IMG/VR virus record: IMGVR_UViG_3300030060_004861
Span: 1-25,135 of that record
Length of the DNA: 25,135 nt
From: a virus
Strand: one strand, 5' to 3'
Shown here: positions 7,001 through 13,433 of the stretch, one piece after another
Layout: each line of letters starts with the position of its first letter
Position numbering within the stretch: position 1 is the stretch's first letter
Program-made: the position numbers and the translations under genes
Notes under the pieces: generated by a model
Told to the model about the DNA's origin: nothing
The model's database searches: none
The model's input: the letters and a program-made list of their open reading frames with translations, nothing else

Positions 7001-7252
7001 TTAATTTTGAAGTGCATTTGTAATATTAATTAGATCTCTGATAACAGCGCACTTCTCATACTGCTCTCTAGAGATATAGTATTTCATCATTTTATTTAAT
7101 ATAGATAACTGATTATCTATATCACCAGGAATAGCTTCTGCTAAACCTTTCTCGTCAATAGAAGTATATATATCATCTATTAATGAACCTATTAACTTAT
7201 CAGCTAACTCTTGCAATTCATCTAATGTTATTTTTCTTCCGTTGATATACAT
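7001..7252 (-). CDS. Small protein with UVR-like motif
   Basis: An 83-residue protein whose C-terminal part, YISREQYEKCAVIRDLINI (about residues 58-76), resembles the UVR motif of UvrB/UvrC and related adaptors, a helical hairpin used for protein-protein contacts. The N-terminus MYINGRKITLDELQELADKL is a helix-capping start. The gene overlaps the upstream one by 25 bases, so translation is probably coupled. It is most likely a small adaptor; a repair role is not implied by the motif alone. Confidence 0.65.
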   Translation of the reverse strand: MYINGRKITLDELQELADKLIGSLIDDIYTSIDEKGLAEAIPGDIDNQLSILNKMMKYYISREQYEKCAVIRDLINITNALQN

Positions 7253-7452
7253 TTTTCTATTTCTTTAATTAATTTTTTATCAGAACCTTTCTGATAAATA
7301 TCTAAGATATTACCTGACTCATCATCAGTTACAATATAAGCATCAGGTGTATGTAAATAACTCTTTACAGCTTCTAATCCTTCTCTTTTATAGATTGAAA
7401 TTATATTTTCGATATTTATCCAACGTTTATGAAATCCCATAGCATCACTCAT
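7228..7452 (-). CDS. Hypothetical protein, 74 aa
   Basis: I place the start at ATG 7452 (MSDAMGFHKRW), where it overlaps the upstream stop as TAATG, rather than at the in-frame TTG four codons earlier. The protein is soluble and mixed alpha/beta, with no recognised motif. It lies between the zinc-finger gene and the UVR-like gene and overlaps both, so all three form one tightly coupled unit under the promoter at 8007-8037. Confidence 0.65.
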   Translation of the reverse strand: MSDAMGFHKRWINIENIISIYKREGLEAVKSYLHTPDAYIVTDDESGNILDIYQKGSDKKLIKEIEKCISTEEK

Positions 7453-8003
7453 TACATTTTCCAATTTCTGAACGCGTATAGAATATCTTTATCTACCGGT
7501 TCATGTTCTACTTCTTTTACTTTAACAGTTACAGTAGGCTTAAACGTTTCTATTATTTCAAATATCTGTCTTCGTTGCATACCAGATATAACTTCATCTT
7601 TATAAGCCTGCTCTACTTTCTTGATCGCATAAGGTTTATCATCCAACCAAAGCATAGCTTCCTCTAATACCTTCTCAAATTTAGCTCTAGTAAATTCAGG
7701 TAACTTTCTCATTACTCGTTTAGGAGACTTACTCATTTCAGAAGCTTTAGTTTCAGGAATAGTTCTACTAGCTCGATATAAACTAGATCCAAACCCAGTC
7801 CTACCTTTAGCATCTAAACGTTTAAGATATTCTTTAGTATCTTTATTCTTGATAACTTCTATCTCAGAATAAGTAGTCTTACCCGATATAATAGTTCGTA
7901 CATAATTACGTTCTACATCAGAACACTCAACACAAGTTTTAGTACCGGGTAAAGCTTTAAGTCTAGCTTCGGGAATAACATTACAACATTTTATACAATC
8001 CAT
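7452..8003 (-). CDS. DksA/TraR-type zinc-finger protein
   Basis: The first 30 residues contain C3-x2-C6-C7 and C24-x2-C27 with IPEARLKALPGTKTC between them, the pattern of the DksA/TraR C4 zinc finger. DksA-type proteins bind the RNA polymerase secondary channel and change promoter choice. Here, however, the coiled-coil does not precede the finger as in DksA; the finger is at the N-terminus and 150 further residues follow, basic in the middle (SKSPKRVMRKLPEF) and helical near AKFEKVLEEAMLWLDD. It may therefore be a regulator or simply a zinc-binding DNA protein. Its ATG at 8003 lies only three bases after a promoter box, so the mRNA may be leaderless. Confidence 0.75.
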   Translation of the reverse strand: MDCIKCCNVIPEARLKALPGTKTCVECSDVERNYVRTIISGKTTYSEIEVIKNKDTKEYLKRLDAKGRTGFGSSLYRASRTIPETKASEMSKSPKRVMRKLPEFTRAKFEKVLEEAMLWLDDKPYAIKKVEQAYKDEVISGMQRRQIFEIIETFKPTVTVKVKEVEHEPVDKDILYAFRNWKM

Positions 8004-8006
8004 ATC

Positions 8007-8037
8007 TAAATATAAGAAAAATAATTAATAAATACAA
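8007..8037 (-). promoter_or_regulatory. Host-type promoter, leaderless geometry, for 8003 gene
   Basis: TTG (8037-8035), 20 bases, TATATTTA (8014-8007), then three bases and the ATG at 8003. With a start point five to seven bases after the box, transcription would begin at or next to the start codon. The TTG lies just inside the neighbouring gene's 3' edge region. Confidence 0.75.
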
Positions 8038-8574
8038 CTATTTAGTCAAGCCTTCTTCAGCAAATTCAGACCATACACCACCTTCAGACTCTCTATTCCA
8101 TTCCTCATCTAATTCTTTAGAACAAGGAATAGATTCATAACAAGCAGGGGAAGTATTATTCTCTGCTCCTTTCATATGATAGTCATGCTTTGACCATCCA
8201 TGACCTACCATCATAAATTTAGTTCTAGGTAGAAGTCCTGAAAAGCATCCATAAGAATACTCTTCGTGAATAGCATAATTCTGCATCATATCTATTTCGT
8301 TTCTGAACTCTTTATCAACATCTCCGATAGTATAACCATCACCGTAGCCAGAAAAACAAACTAACTTTTGAAGTTTAACAATTTGCGAATCATCACTCAA
8401 TAAAGCCCAATCTGAATCCATATCAAGTCTTTTGATAATAGCATTCCATTGCTTAAGAATATTAGCTTTCATTTCTGCAGCAACCATATCATTATGATCG
8501 TACATTTCTTGTGAGTGAGGTTTAGTAATTTCGATTCCGTATTTTACTTCGTTAGGTTTTTTTGCTCTCGCCAT
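8038..8574 (-). CDS. Hypothetical protein, 178 aa
   Basis: A soluble protein with a helical N-terminal half (EMKANILKQWNAIIKRLDMD) and a cysteine-, histidine- and tryptophan-containing second half (CFSGYGDGYTIGDV, YGCFSGLLPRTKFMMVGHGWSKHDYHMKG). The scattered Cys/His residues could bind a metal, but no known spacing is met. Family unknown. It has its own promoter (8602-8632) with a short leader ending ACACTATG and no Shine-Dalgarno, as in its neighbours. Confidence 0.7.
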   Translation of the reverse strand: MARAKKPNEVKYGIEITKPHSQEMYDHNDMVAAEMKANILKQWNAIIKRLDMDSDWALLSDDSQIVKLQKLVCFSGYGDGYTIGDVDKEFRNEIDMMQNYAIHEEYSYGCFSGLLPRTKFMMVGHGWSKHDYHMKGAENNTSPACYESIPCSKELDEEWNRESEGGVWSEFAEEGLTK

Positions 8575-8601
8575 AGTGTTTATTTTTTAATTATTATAAT
8601 A

Positions 8602-8632
8602 TAAATATAAGAACTTTATCTCGGGTTTCCAA
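8602..8632 (-). promoter_or_regulatory. Host-type promoter for 8574 gene
   Basis: TTG (8632-8630), 20 bases, TATATTTA (8609-8602). Leader of about 27 bases to ATG 8574. Upstream AACTG-type sequence precedes the TTG, as in several others of the family. Confidence 0.8.
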
Positions 8633-8650
8633 CTGTTACACCAGTTATTT

Positions 8651-8779
8651 TTATACAACTACAAAAAATAATATAGTAACAATTCCTATAAGAATTTTTA
8701 AGTTTCTAAGATCATTATCTTTCTTTCTATCTTCGTCTGTGATTAACGGTTCGAATAGTGGTCTATAATTAGTGTGCAT
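8651..8779 (-). CDS. Micro membrane protein, 42 aa
   Basis: ATG at 8779 opens a frame of 42 codons ending in TAA at 8651. The N-terminal half is polar (MHTNYRPLFEPLITDEDRKK), and the last 15 residues are a membrane helix (ILIGIVTILFFVVV). Support: it has its own promoter (8809-8839), a leader ending ACACACTATG as in neighbouring genes, and it fills an otherwise empty interval. The topology suggests a tail-anchored inner-membrane peptide, perhaps acting on a host membrane protein. Function unknown. Confidence 0.65.
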   Translation of the reverse strand: MHTNYRPLFEPLITDEDRKKDNDLRNLKILIGIVTILFFVVV

Positions 8780-8808
8780 AGTGTGTAATATTAATTATTT
8801 ATATACTA

Positions 8809-8839
8809 TAAATATAAGAACTATTTTTCAGAATTCCAA
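8809..8839 (-). promoter_or_regulatory. Host-type promoter for 42-aa gene
   Basis: TTG (8839-8837), 20 bases, TATATTTA (8816-8809), about 29 bases before ATG 8779. Its TTG end abuts the 3' end of the SWIM gene. Confidence 0.8.
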
Positions 8840-8843
8840 CTGT

Positions 8844-9053
8844 TTACACGAAAAGTTTTTCACGAAGTCTAGTAATATGCTTACATTGTCCTCTTCTAAA
8901 CTGACTAGCAGGGCAAGTACAAGAGAACGTTTCTCTCAGTACGTTTCTTGTTACAGTATAGTATTTACGTTTGCCAGTTTTCTTATCAATAGAACCCATC
9001 TCAGAGTATTTAGCCCAAGGGTTCTCCTGTCGCATTCTATCTATCCAATCCAT
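8844..9053 (-). CDS. Small SWIM zinc-finger protein
   Basis: A 69-residue protein with C45-x-C47-x9-C57-x-H59 in the context ETFSCTCPASQFRRGQCKHI. This is the CxCxnCxH signature of the SWIM zinc finger, normally a DNA- or protein-binding module inside larger proteins such as SWI/SNF enzymes and MuDR transposases. Here it makes up most of the protein. The N-terminus (MDWIDRMRQENPWAKYSEMG) is helical. Its start overlaps the upstream stop as TAATG, so it depends on translation of the 9056-9412 gene. A role as a small host- or phage-DNA binding factor is plausible but inferred. Confidence 0.82.
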   Translation of the reverse strand: MDWIDRMRQENPWAKYSEMGSIDKKTGKRKYYTVTRNVLRETFSCTCPASQFRRGQCKHITRLREKLFV

Positions 9054-9055
9054 TA

Positions 9056-9412
9056 TTATAAAGATTTATTTATTTCAGCTAATATCTTATTTACAAGTTT
9101 AGTGGTAGCATTCAAACAGTAACAATCATTATTGTGATCTTTAGCGATAGTAATATATCCTCTCTTGATCATCTTATTCATCATACCAACAGAACCCCAT
9201 TTCCATTTACCAGTTTCATAATGAATACCAACATATTGGTCTTTACCTTTTTCGACAGGAGCTTTAGCCCAATTGCAACTAATTTTTGTAATATCCATAT
9301 TCATAAGTTTACCGAAATAATCAGTATTATGATAAAGAAAAGCATTTAAGAAATCATTATCATTAGTATTTTTAGAAAGTCTTACTGAAGGTATTTTATT
9401 AATTGTATTCAT
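9056..9412 (-). CDS. Hypothetical protein, 118 aa
   Basis: A soluble protein with a winged-helix-like feel: helix GSVGMMNKMIKRGYITI (about residues 73-89) followed by a strand DCYCLNATTKL and a C-terminal helix. This would fit a small regulatory domain but no family is recognised. Promoter 9440-9470 lies about 27 bases upstream, with a leader ending ACACTATG and no Shine-Dalgarno. It is the first gene of a pair with the SWIM protein, which supports a regulatory guess. Confidence 0.65.
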   Translation of the reverse strand: MNTINKIPSVRLSKNTNDNDFLNAFLYHNTDYFGKLMNMDITKISCNWAKAPVEKGKDQYVGIHYETGKWKWGSVGMMNKMIKRGYITIAKDHNNDCYCLNATTKLVNKILAEINKSL

Positions 9413-9439
9413 AGTGTATAATTATTGATTTATATACTA

Positions 9440-9470
9440 TAAATATAAGAACTATTTCTCAGGTTTCCAA
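9440..9470 (-). promoter_or_regulatory. Host-type promoter for 9412 gene
   Basis: TTG (9470-9468), 20 bases, TATATTTA (9447-9440). Leader about 27 bases. Confidence 0.8.
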
Positions 9471-9503
9471 CTGTTTAGAGGATTATTTCTAAAAAAGTTT
9501 AGG

Positions 9504-9580
9504 TAGGCAAGATGGGACTTGAACCCATATGTAACCAGTTACTCTTTCTACAAGGTATAAGCTTGAGGAGATACATGCCT
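9504..9580 (-). tRNA. Irregular tRNA-like gene, anticodon not assignable
   Basis: On the minus strand AGGCATG (9580-9574) pairs with CTTGCCT (9511-9505) except for one T-T mismatch, and the discriminator is A. The T-arm ATGGG-TTCAAGT-CCCAT is canonical, and GTAAC-TG-GTTAC looks like a long variable arm. The half that should hold the D-arm and anticodon arm is too short (about 29 bases) and forms no normal five-pair anticodon stem; the best D-stem is GTAT/ATAC. It could be a decayed tRNA or a tRNA-like RNA with another role. It is co-transcribed with the tRNA-Leu seven bases upstream. Confidence 0.5.
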
Positions 9581-9586
9581 ATATAG

Positions 9587-9672
9587 TAGTCGGAGTGGGA
9601 TTCGAACCCACACGAGCTATTCAGCTCAACAGATTTTAAGTCTGTCATGTCTACCAATTTCATCATCCGACC
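9587..9672 (-). tRNA. tRNA-Leu (anticodon UAA)
   Basis: A class II tRNA: acceptor GGTCGGA/TCCGACT (with a G-U first pair), D-arm containing TTGGTAGA, anticodon stem ACAGA/TCTGT with loop CTTAAAA giving anticodon TAA, variable arm GAGC/GCTC, T-arm GTGGG-TTCGAAT-CCCAC and discriminator A. CCA is not encoded. It reads UUA, the expected leucine codon in such AT-rich genes, so it probably supports phage translation. Confidence 0.93.
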
Positions 9673-9681
9673 TAACATACC

Positions 9682-9712
9682 TTAATATAAGATAGACCGG
9701 GCAGGATGGCAA
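9682..9712 (-). promoter_or_regulatory. Host-type promoter for the tRNA pair
   Basis: TTG (9712-9710), 20 bases, TATATTAA (9689-9682), ten bases before the tRNA-Leu 5' end. The box and the following bases (9673-9691) are identical over 19 bases to the promoter at 16452-16470. Confidence 0.75.
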
Positions 9713-9762
9713 CTGTTCGGGGGAGAAAAAGTTGAGGAGGGTGAGCGAAGCGAACGTTGCGC

Positions 9763-9840
9763 CTACGCAAGTGCGAGCAAAAATACTATTATCATTAGAG
9801 TAATGTATATAGCGGGTGTTACGTCTAGTTTGTTTTCCAT
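9763..9840 (-). CDS. Micro membrane protein, 25 aa
   Basis: ATG 9840 opens 25 codons ending TAG at 9763: a polar start (MENKLDVTPA) and a hydrophobic helix (IYITLMIIVFLLALA). It lies in the 200-base interval between the zinc-finger gene and the tRNA promoter. Downstream of it is a G+C-rich stretch with a small hairpin (TTGCG-TAGG-CGCAA). There is no clear ribosome site, so support comes only from the clean helix and the pattern of other one-helix micro-ORFs in the window. Confidence 0.4.
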   Translation of the reverse strand: MENKLDVTPAIYITLMIIVFLLALA

Positions 9841-9906
9841 GTATATAAATAGAAAGAGTAGTGGTATAACATATTAAGCCAATATTAATTCTATATTAAA
9901 TAATCA

Positions 9907-10104
9907 TTAAGTAAGATACTCGTTTATTTCAGATATGGTAGGATAACGTAAACGTAGATGACACAGATCACACTCCCACTTATAGCTTGACTCTTCGGGT
10001 GACCATCGTATAGTTTGAGATTTATGATTACAGTTATTTTGTATTGACTCCAGCTCTCGTTTTAGCGCCTGTTGTTGATCCTGGATATCATCGGCGCGAG
10101 TCAT
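9907..10104 (-). CDS. Small zinc-finger protein, 65 aa
   Basis: The protein has a helical N-terminus (DDIQDQQQALKRELESIQ) followed by NCNHKSQTIRW and YKWECDLCHLRLRYPT: one Cys-His pair (C25, H27) and one C-x2-C pair (about C45, C48) plus a following His, a likely single zinc site. The start ATG follows the GNAT stop as TAAATG. Probably a small nucleic-acid or protein-binding factor; family unknown. Its base composition is, like the GNAT gene, richer in G+C than the flanks. Confidence 0.65.
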   Translation of the reverse strand: MTRADDIQDQQQALKRELESIQNNCNHKSQTIRWSPEESSYKWECDLCHLRLRYPTISEINEYLT

Positions 10105-10584
10105 TTAACAAGTCACAGGACAATCACTGGAAGTACCGTACGACTTGGGTGGTGATTGTTCGATTGAAGTTACTGAACGCTCTACATATGTACATACCTC
10201 ACCGGCATGAAATCCTTTCTCTATTAACAATGGTAACGATTTAGGTAAGCACCAGGCATATACTGTATGATCTGGATAAGTAGTGGTAACGTAACCCCAG
10301 CGAGTCTCCCAAAGTGATCTAAATATTCCTTTACGCCTATGATCAGGATGCACCCAAGCATCTAGAAACTTGATTCGATTGTCAGGTTCTATTTGCATGA
10401 ATATATGACCTACGGTAAGGCCATCTACGATAGCCAGCCAACCCTCTAATCCTTGGGCATGAGTACGGAAAGGTGTAATAGTGTGCACTTGAAGTCTCCA
10501 TGTGTGATTGTATATATACATATCATGTATCGGTCTAAACAATGGGGCTATAGCAGAAAAAAATTGCCCCGACAGAGACACCAC
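10105..10584 (-). CDS. GNAT-family N-acetyltransferase
   Basis: Residues about 72-92 read KFLDAWVHPDHRRKGIFRSLW, which contains the acetyl-CoA binding motif A of the GNAT fold (V-x-P-x-x-R-x-x-G). The preceding GWLAIVDGLTVGHIFMQI fits the beta-strand pair before it, and YAWCLPKSLPLLIEKGFHAGE fits the later motif B region. GNAT enzymes transfer acetyl groups to amines of proteins, tRNA or small molecules; the substrate is not readable. The frame starts at GTG 10584; ATG 10521 (MYIYNHTWRL) is an alternative. The gene is visibly more G+C-rich than the tRNA-side DNA, suggesting recent acquisition with its neighbours. Confidence 0.72.
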   Translation of the reverse strand: MVSLSGQFFSAIAPLFRPIHDMYIYNHTWRLQVHTITPFRTHAQGLEGWLAIVDGLTVGHIFMQIEPDNRIKFLDAWVHPDHRRKGIFRSLWETRWGYVTTTYPDHTVYAWCLPKSLPLLIEKGFHAGEVCTYVERSVTSIEQSPPKSYGTSSDCPVTC

Positions 10585-10649
10585 ATACCCCCGCTCAATC
10601 CAAAAAAAATTTTTATGATTTACAAGAAATTATTGCAGATACACGGAAA

Positions 10650-10667
10650 GCCCACCTGCCGATGAGC
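10650..10667 (-). terminator. Hairpin after the MoxR gene
   Basis: On the minus strand GCTCATC-GGCA-GGTGGGC forms a seven-pair stem (two G-U pairs), followed by TTTCC. It lies about 27 bases after the MoxR stop. The short T-run makes it a weak terminator candidate or an attenuator before the GNAT gene. Confidence 0.45.
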
Positions 10668-10693
10668 TCCCCTTCACACTATGTGGATCCTAT

Positions 10694-11845
10694 TTATTCA
10701 GCGGAATCCTCGCTTTCTACATTAAATAAGTCATCTGTATTGGCATCCGTAGGAATATACTTCTGAACGATCTGCTTAACGAATGTTCTCTCGCTATCTA
10801 GACCTCCTGCGTTGTCATACTGTGGGTATATAAGTACCGTAGCAGCCTCCTCGATAGTAAAGCCATCATATATAAGACCAGCCATCTCAACTGATGCACG
10901 TGTCGATATATGTGTACTAATACGTGGTGCCTCAGTACCTATCTCAGTACGTGTGTCGCCTACTATACCACTGATAGCATCTATAGCGTCTGTATCTAGA
11001 TTAGGATAAAGGTATCGCAAAAGCTCAGCCTCTTCAGTCTTCGCAAGCACATCCATCTCTACTATAATGAAACGGTCTATTAGAGCTCTATCCATTACTC
11101 TAGTAGCTGTATACTCGTTTCCGATATTCGCAGTAGCAATGAACGTCACGCCTTTCGCAACCTTAATAGTAGGAGCACCTTCAGCCTCATCTAGCCTTAG
11201 ATACCTTTGTCCTTCATCTAATACAGTCATTAGTATATTATGAGCTTCCGGATGGGCACGGCTCAACTCATCTAAAAGGATCACAGCATTCTCAGTCTGG
11301 ATAGCTTTAACAAATAATGCCTCCGAGAATACAGTCCCATCCTCCTTATTGAAGTGGGTATTACCTATAAGAGTAGCTCGCGGGTCTTGCGTAGCACCTA
11401 GGTTAAAATAGAAGTCCGGTCTCTCAAGAGCATTTACAACCGACTTCGCAGCCATAGTCTTACCACAACCAGCCGGGCCAGTCATCATAATATTCTTACC
11501 TCTCATAGCGCAACGCATAAGGTACTTCCACTTGATATCAGTCATCTTCATAACTTCAGGACGAAGTTCAGGTGACTTCTGAATAAACGACATAAGCTCT
11601 AACTGCTCTTCTGGTACGTCTACCGGAGCGTTAGCCTCATCAATCATACGATCCATAGTCTTGTTATCAATCTTAGACCATTTACCGTTTTCTAGTATAA
11701 AGCTCATATCGTCATCAAACGCTTTCTGAGCTGTATTTTTCCATAAGGCAGGGTGATCATGTCCTGCTGTGTTAAATGGTACTATCCTTCCATCTTGATC
11801 TACTGCAGTTAGCTTTCCTAACTGATTTGTAATTTTTACTAACAT
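10694..11845 (-). CDS. MoxR-family AAA+ ATPase
   Basis: A 383-residue AAA+ protein with Walker A GPAGCGKT (about 123-130), Walker B AVILLDE (about 187-193), sensor-1 ATAN (about 237-240) and an arginine-rich DRALIDRF segment (about 252-259). The insert GNTHFNKEDGTVFSEALF is typical of the MoxR/CbbQ/CobS clade. These ATPases form rings and remodel or load metal centres into targets together with a VWA-domain partner. That partner is present at 14361-16337. The first 100 residues (HPALWKNTAQKAF and onward) are extra to the core and may be a substrate module. It has its own promoter (11875-11905), an ACACTATG leader without Shine-Dalgarno, and is more G+C-rich than its partner gene. Confidence 0.9.
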   Translation of the reverse strand: MLVKITNQLGKLTAVDQDGRIVPFNTAGHDHPALWKNTAQKAFDDDMSFILENGKWSKIDNKTMDRMIDEANAPVDVPEEQLELMSFIQKSPELRPEVMKMTDIKWKYLMRCAMRGKNIMMTGPAGCGKTMAAKSVVNALERPDFYFNLGATQDPRATLIGNTHFNKEDGTVFSEALFVKAIQTENAVILLDELSRAHPEAHNILMTVLDEGQRYLRLDEAEGAPTIKVAKGVTFIATANIGNEYTATRVMDRALIDRFIIVEMDVLAKTEEAELLRYLYPNLDTDAIDAISGIVGDTRTEIGTEAPRISTHISTRASVEMAGLIYDGFTIEEAATVLIYPQYDNAGGLDSERTFVKQIVQKYIPTDANTDDLFNVESEDSAE

Positions 11846-11874
11846 AGTGTGTGTGTTTATTTATTATTTATACT

Positions 11875-11905
11875 TAAATATAAGAACTTTATTTCAATTT
11901 TCCAA
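11875..11905 (-). promoter_or_regulatory. Host-type promoter for MoxR gene
   Basis: TTG (11905-11903), 20 bases, TATATTTA (11882-11875). Upstream is GGGAAATAACTGGGGAAACAG, an extended element shared with the 12.3 and 16.4 kb promoters. Leader about 29 bases. Confidence 0.82.
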
Positions 11906-11927
11906 CTGTTTCCCCAGTTATTTCCCA

Positions 11928-12263
11928 TTAAAATTGAGAAGGGTGATCATTAAATGCTGCTTGTACTTCAGGAGTAGCGTTCATGAATTTAGCACGCTGT
12001 TTGAAGAATCCAACAAATAACTTATTATCAGTATAGAATTTATCCATACTCTCAGTCCATGCAGACTTCATAGGTACAATTTTAGTATCCTCTCCTTCAG
12101 GAGTATGAGAGATATACATATCATACTCACCTATCAGTATAGTACATCTACGCTCAGAATCCCACTCAGCAGATACTTTAACCTTGCCAGGTACTAGCTT
12201 ATCTAATTGTTTCTGAGTTGCTTTAACTTCCTGCGCGATTGTTTGACTGTTTCCTTTGTTCAT
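11928..12263 (-). CDS. Hypothetical protein, 111 aa
   Basis: A soluble protein with a helical start (SQTIAQEVKATQKQLDKLVPG), a central beta meander (VKVSAEWDSERRCTILIGEYDMYISHTPEGED) and a helical end (DNKLFVGFFKQRAKFMNATPEVQAAF). I do not recognise it. It lies between the MoxR gene and the VWA operon and has its own promoter, so it may belong to the same module. No Shine-Dalgarno is present before ATG 12263. Confidence 0.68.
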   Translation of the reverse strand: MNKGNSQTIAQEVKATQKQLDKLVPGKVKVSAEWDSERRCTILIGEYDMYISHTPEGEDTKIVPMKSAWTESMDKFYTDNKLFVGFFKQRAKFMNATPEVQAAFNDHPSQF

Positions 12264-12290
12264 AATTTTAATATCTTTTTATTTATAATA

Positions 12291-12321
12291 TAAATATAAG
12301 AACAATTCTGCAGGGAGGCAA
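12291..12321 (-). promoter_or_regulatory. Host-type promoter for 12263 gene
   Basis: TTG (12321-12319), 20 bases, TATATTTA (12298-12291). Upstream is a tandem 12-base repeat GGGAAATAGTTG (two copies back to back), the second giving the TTG. Leader about 27 bases. Confidence 0.82.
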
Positions 12322-12344
12322 CTATTTCCCCAACTATTTCCCAG

Positions 12345-12360
12345 AAAAACACAGGTTTTT
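12345..12360 (-). terminator. Terminator-like hairpin ending the VWA operon
   Basis: AAAAAC-CTGT-GTTTTT on the minus strand forms a six-pair stem with a four-base loop and a short T-rich 3' arm. It lies about 195 bases after the last small ORF of the operon and just before the next promoter. The stem is AT-rich, so it is a weak candidate. The rest of 12361-12554 holds no gene I can support, only an AT palindrome at 12505-12516. Confidence 0.4.
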
Positions 12361-12554
12361 TCCGTAGTCTCCACAGCAGAATATACGAGTAGGAGAGGGA
12401 TTCCATGGGGGAGACAAGGGGTTATATAGGAAATTTCAGGGGCTCGCGACACATACACATGACCTTTTCATAAGAATAATACGCTTATAAATACTTATAT
12501 GCATATATACGTATATTATCATATATGTATATCACACTCTCCTCTCGTACTACA

Positions 12555-12668
12555 CTAGAGCAATGGACCGGAAGAGCCTGTATGCCGAGCTGCCTCTATC
12601 CTCTGTTCCTCGATCCACGACCAGTAGGCATTCCATCGTTTGATACGTGCTATGATCCTCTTAATCAT
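12555..12668 (-). CDS. Cationic amphipathic micro-protein, 37 aa
   Basis: ATG 12668 overlaps the stop of the membrane-protein gene and is preceded by AAAGGAG, a strong Shine-Dalgarno at about six bases. The 37-codon frame begins MIKRIIARIKRWNAYWSWIE and ends at TAG 12555. It forms a basic, tryptophan-rich amphipathic helix. The segment IIARIKRW resembles LVARIARW in the 29-residue frame at 13344-13433 in the same operon. Such peptides often lie on the membrane surface; function unknown. Confidence 0.65.
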   Translation of the reverse strand: MIKRIIARIKRWNAYWSWIEEQRIEAARHTGSSGPLL

Positions 12669-13068
12669 CTTTATCTCCTTTGTATATATAATTATACCAT
12701 AAGGCTGCAAGACCGAACATCGTGAACACACTCAGGAACATATACAGTATATACATAGGAGTATCACCACCGTTGGTAATCAATGCCGGCCATCCCATGG
12801 CTATCACCCATATAACAAACACCCAGAACACATTCTTCTCGATCTTGTTCTCTATATATACGGTCTTCTCCAGGTTCATTAGTCGGTTCAAGGCATCTTG
12901 CATATCCTTACCGTACGCCGGCTGTTTATGTATGGTACCATCCTTCTCACAGATAGTTATCATATACTTGCAATACCCTTTATGAGTCGTCGACTTCTTT
13001 AGGATCTCACATTTTATCGCCCTTCTTCGGTCGTACTTATGCTTCTTTAATTTCGCCATCATTTTCAT
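12661..13068 (-). CDS. Membrane protein with two C-terminal helices
   Basis: A 135-residue protein with a very basic start (MMAKLKKHKYDRRRAIKCEI), a soluble segment containing YCKYMITICEKDGTIHKQPAYG, and two hydrophobic helices (about 79-96 and 107-128) before a charged tail. Both helices are joined by a short loop (TNGGDTP), so both ends would be cytoplasmic. The start region overlaps the previous gene by about 30 bases; ATG 13068, 13062 or 13059 are all possible. Family unknown. Visible codon use is more G+C-rich than in the VWA gene of the same operon. Confidence 0.65.
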   Translation of the reverse strand: MKMMAKLKKHKYDRRRAIKCEILKKSTTHKGYCKYMITICEKDGTIHKQPAYGKDMQDALNRLMNLEKTVYIENKIEKNVFWVFVIWVIAMGWPALITNGGDTPMYILYMFLSVFTMFGLAALWYNYIYKGDKDD

Positions 13069-13342
13069 ATTCTGTTACTAATTTATCAATTATTTCTTTA
13101 TCTGATACAGCACCATTCTCATGTACTTGATCGATATAATCCAATTTATCTAGCCAAGTTCTAGGATATGCTCTTACCATAGGATACTTGGTGTTACCAG
13201 TAGGCTTCATCTCAGTAGCCACTCTATCCTCGATAGCTGTTTCATACACCTTTCTACCTACTACCATACCTTGAGCCTTACCATAGTACTCAAACAATGT
13301 AACCATTTCACTGGGGTTACTCCAATTCTTAAAATTTTCCAT
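13037..13342 (-). CDS. Hypothetical protein, 101 aa
   Basis: I place the start at ATG 13342, because the in-frame ATG at 13357 contains the AAGGAG that acts as Shine-Dalgarno for the inner ATG. The soluble protein contains EMVTLFEYYGKAQGMVVGRKVY and ends in an acidic helical tail with DKEIIDKLVTEYENDGEIKEA. No motif recognised. The start lies one base after the stop of the small 13344-13433 frame, so reinitiation is likely. Confidence 0.65.
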   Translation of the reverse strand: MENFKNWSNPSEMVTLFEYYGKAQGMVVGRKVYETAIEDRVATEMKPTGNTKYPMVRAYPRTWLDKLDYIDQVHENGAVSDKEIIDKLVTEYENDGEIKEA

Positions 13343-13343
13343 A

Positions 13344-13433
13344 TTATTCTCCTTCATACGGGTCCTTATCTATTATATGATTCTTTACGAACGCTCGCCA
13401 CCATCGGGCGATTCTAGCTACCAGGCTTTTCAT
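13344..13433 (-). CDS. Cationic micro-ORF, 29 aa
   Basis: ATG 13433 lies inside the 3' end of the 13414-13626 gene, and its TAA (13346-13344) is one base before the next start. The product begins MKSLVARIARWWRAFVKNHI and ends DKDPYEGE, the tail codons doubling as the Shine-Dalgarno for the next gene. The ARIARWW segment matches the ARIKRW of the 37-residue frame at 12555-12668. The ATG itself has no clear ribosome site, so it would rely on coupling. Confidence 0.5.
   Translation of the reverse strand: MKSLVARIARWWRAFVKNHIIDKDPYEGE

Noticed and set aside
8844-9053. SWIM finger as part of a transposase
   Set aside because: The protein is only 69 residues, has no catalytic domain and no terminal repeats nearby.
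10453-10665. Plus-strand frame opposite the start of the GNAT gene
   Set aside because: It overlaps the GNAT coding region antisense and has no recognisable product.
12505-12516. AT-rich palindrome ATATACGTATAT and nearby alternating AT runs as an operator or origin
   Set aside because: Short palindromes are expected in such AT-rich DNA; no second copy or associated gene supports it.
12525-12725. Plus-strand 66-residue frame in the gap at 12.5 kb
   Set aside because: No promoter or ribosome site on that strand; the minus-strand 37-residue frame with strong Shine-Dalgarno explains half of it.
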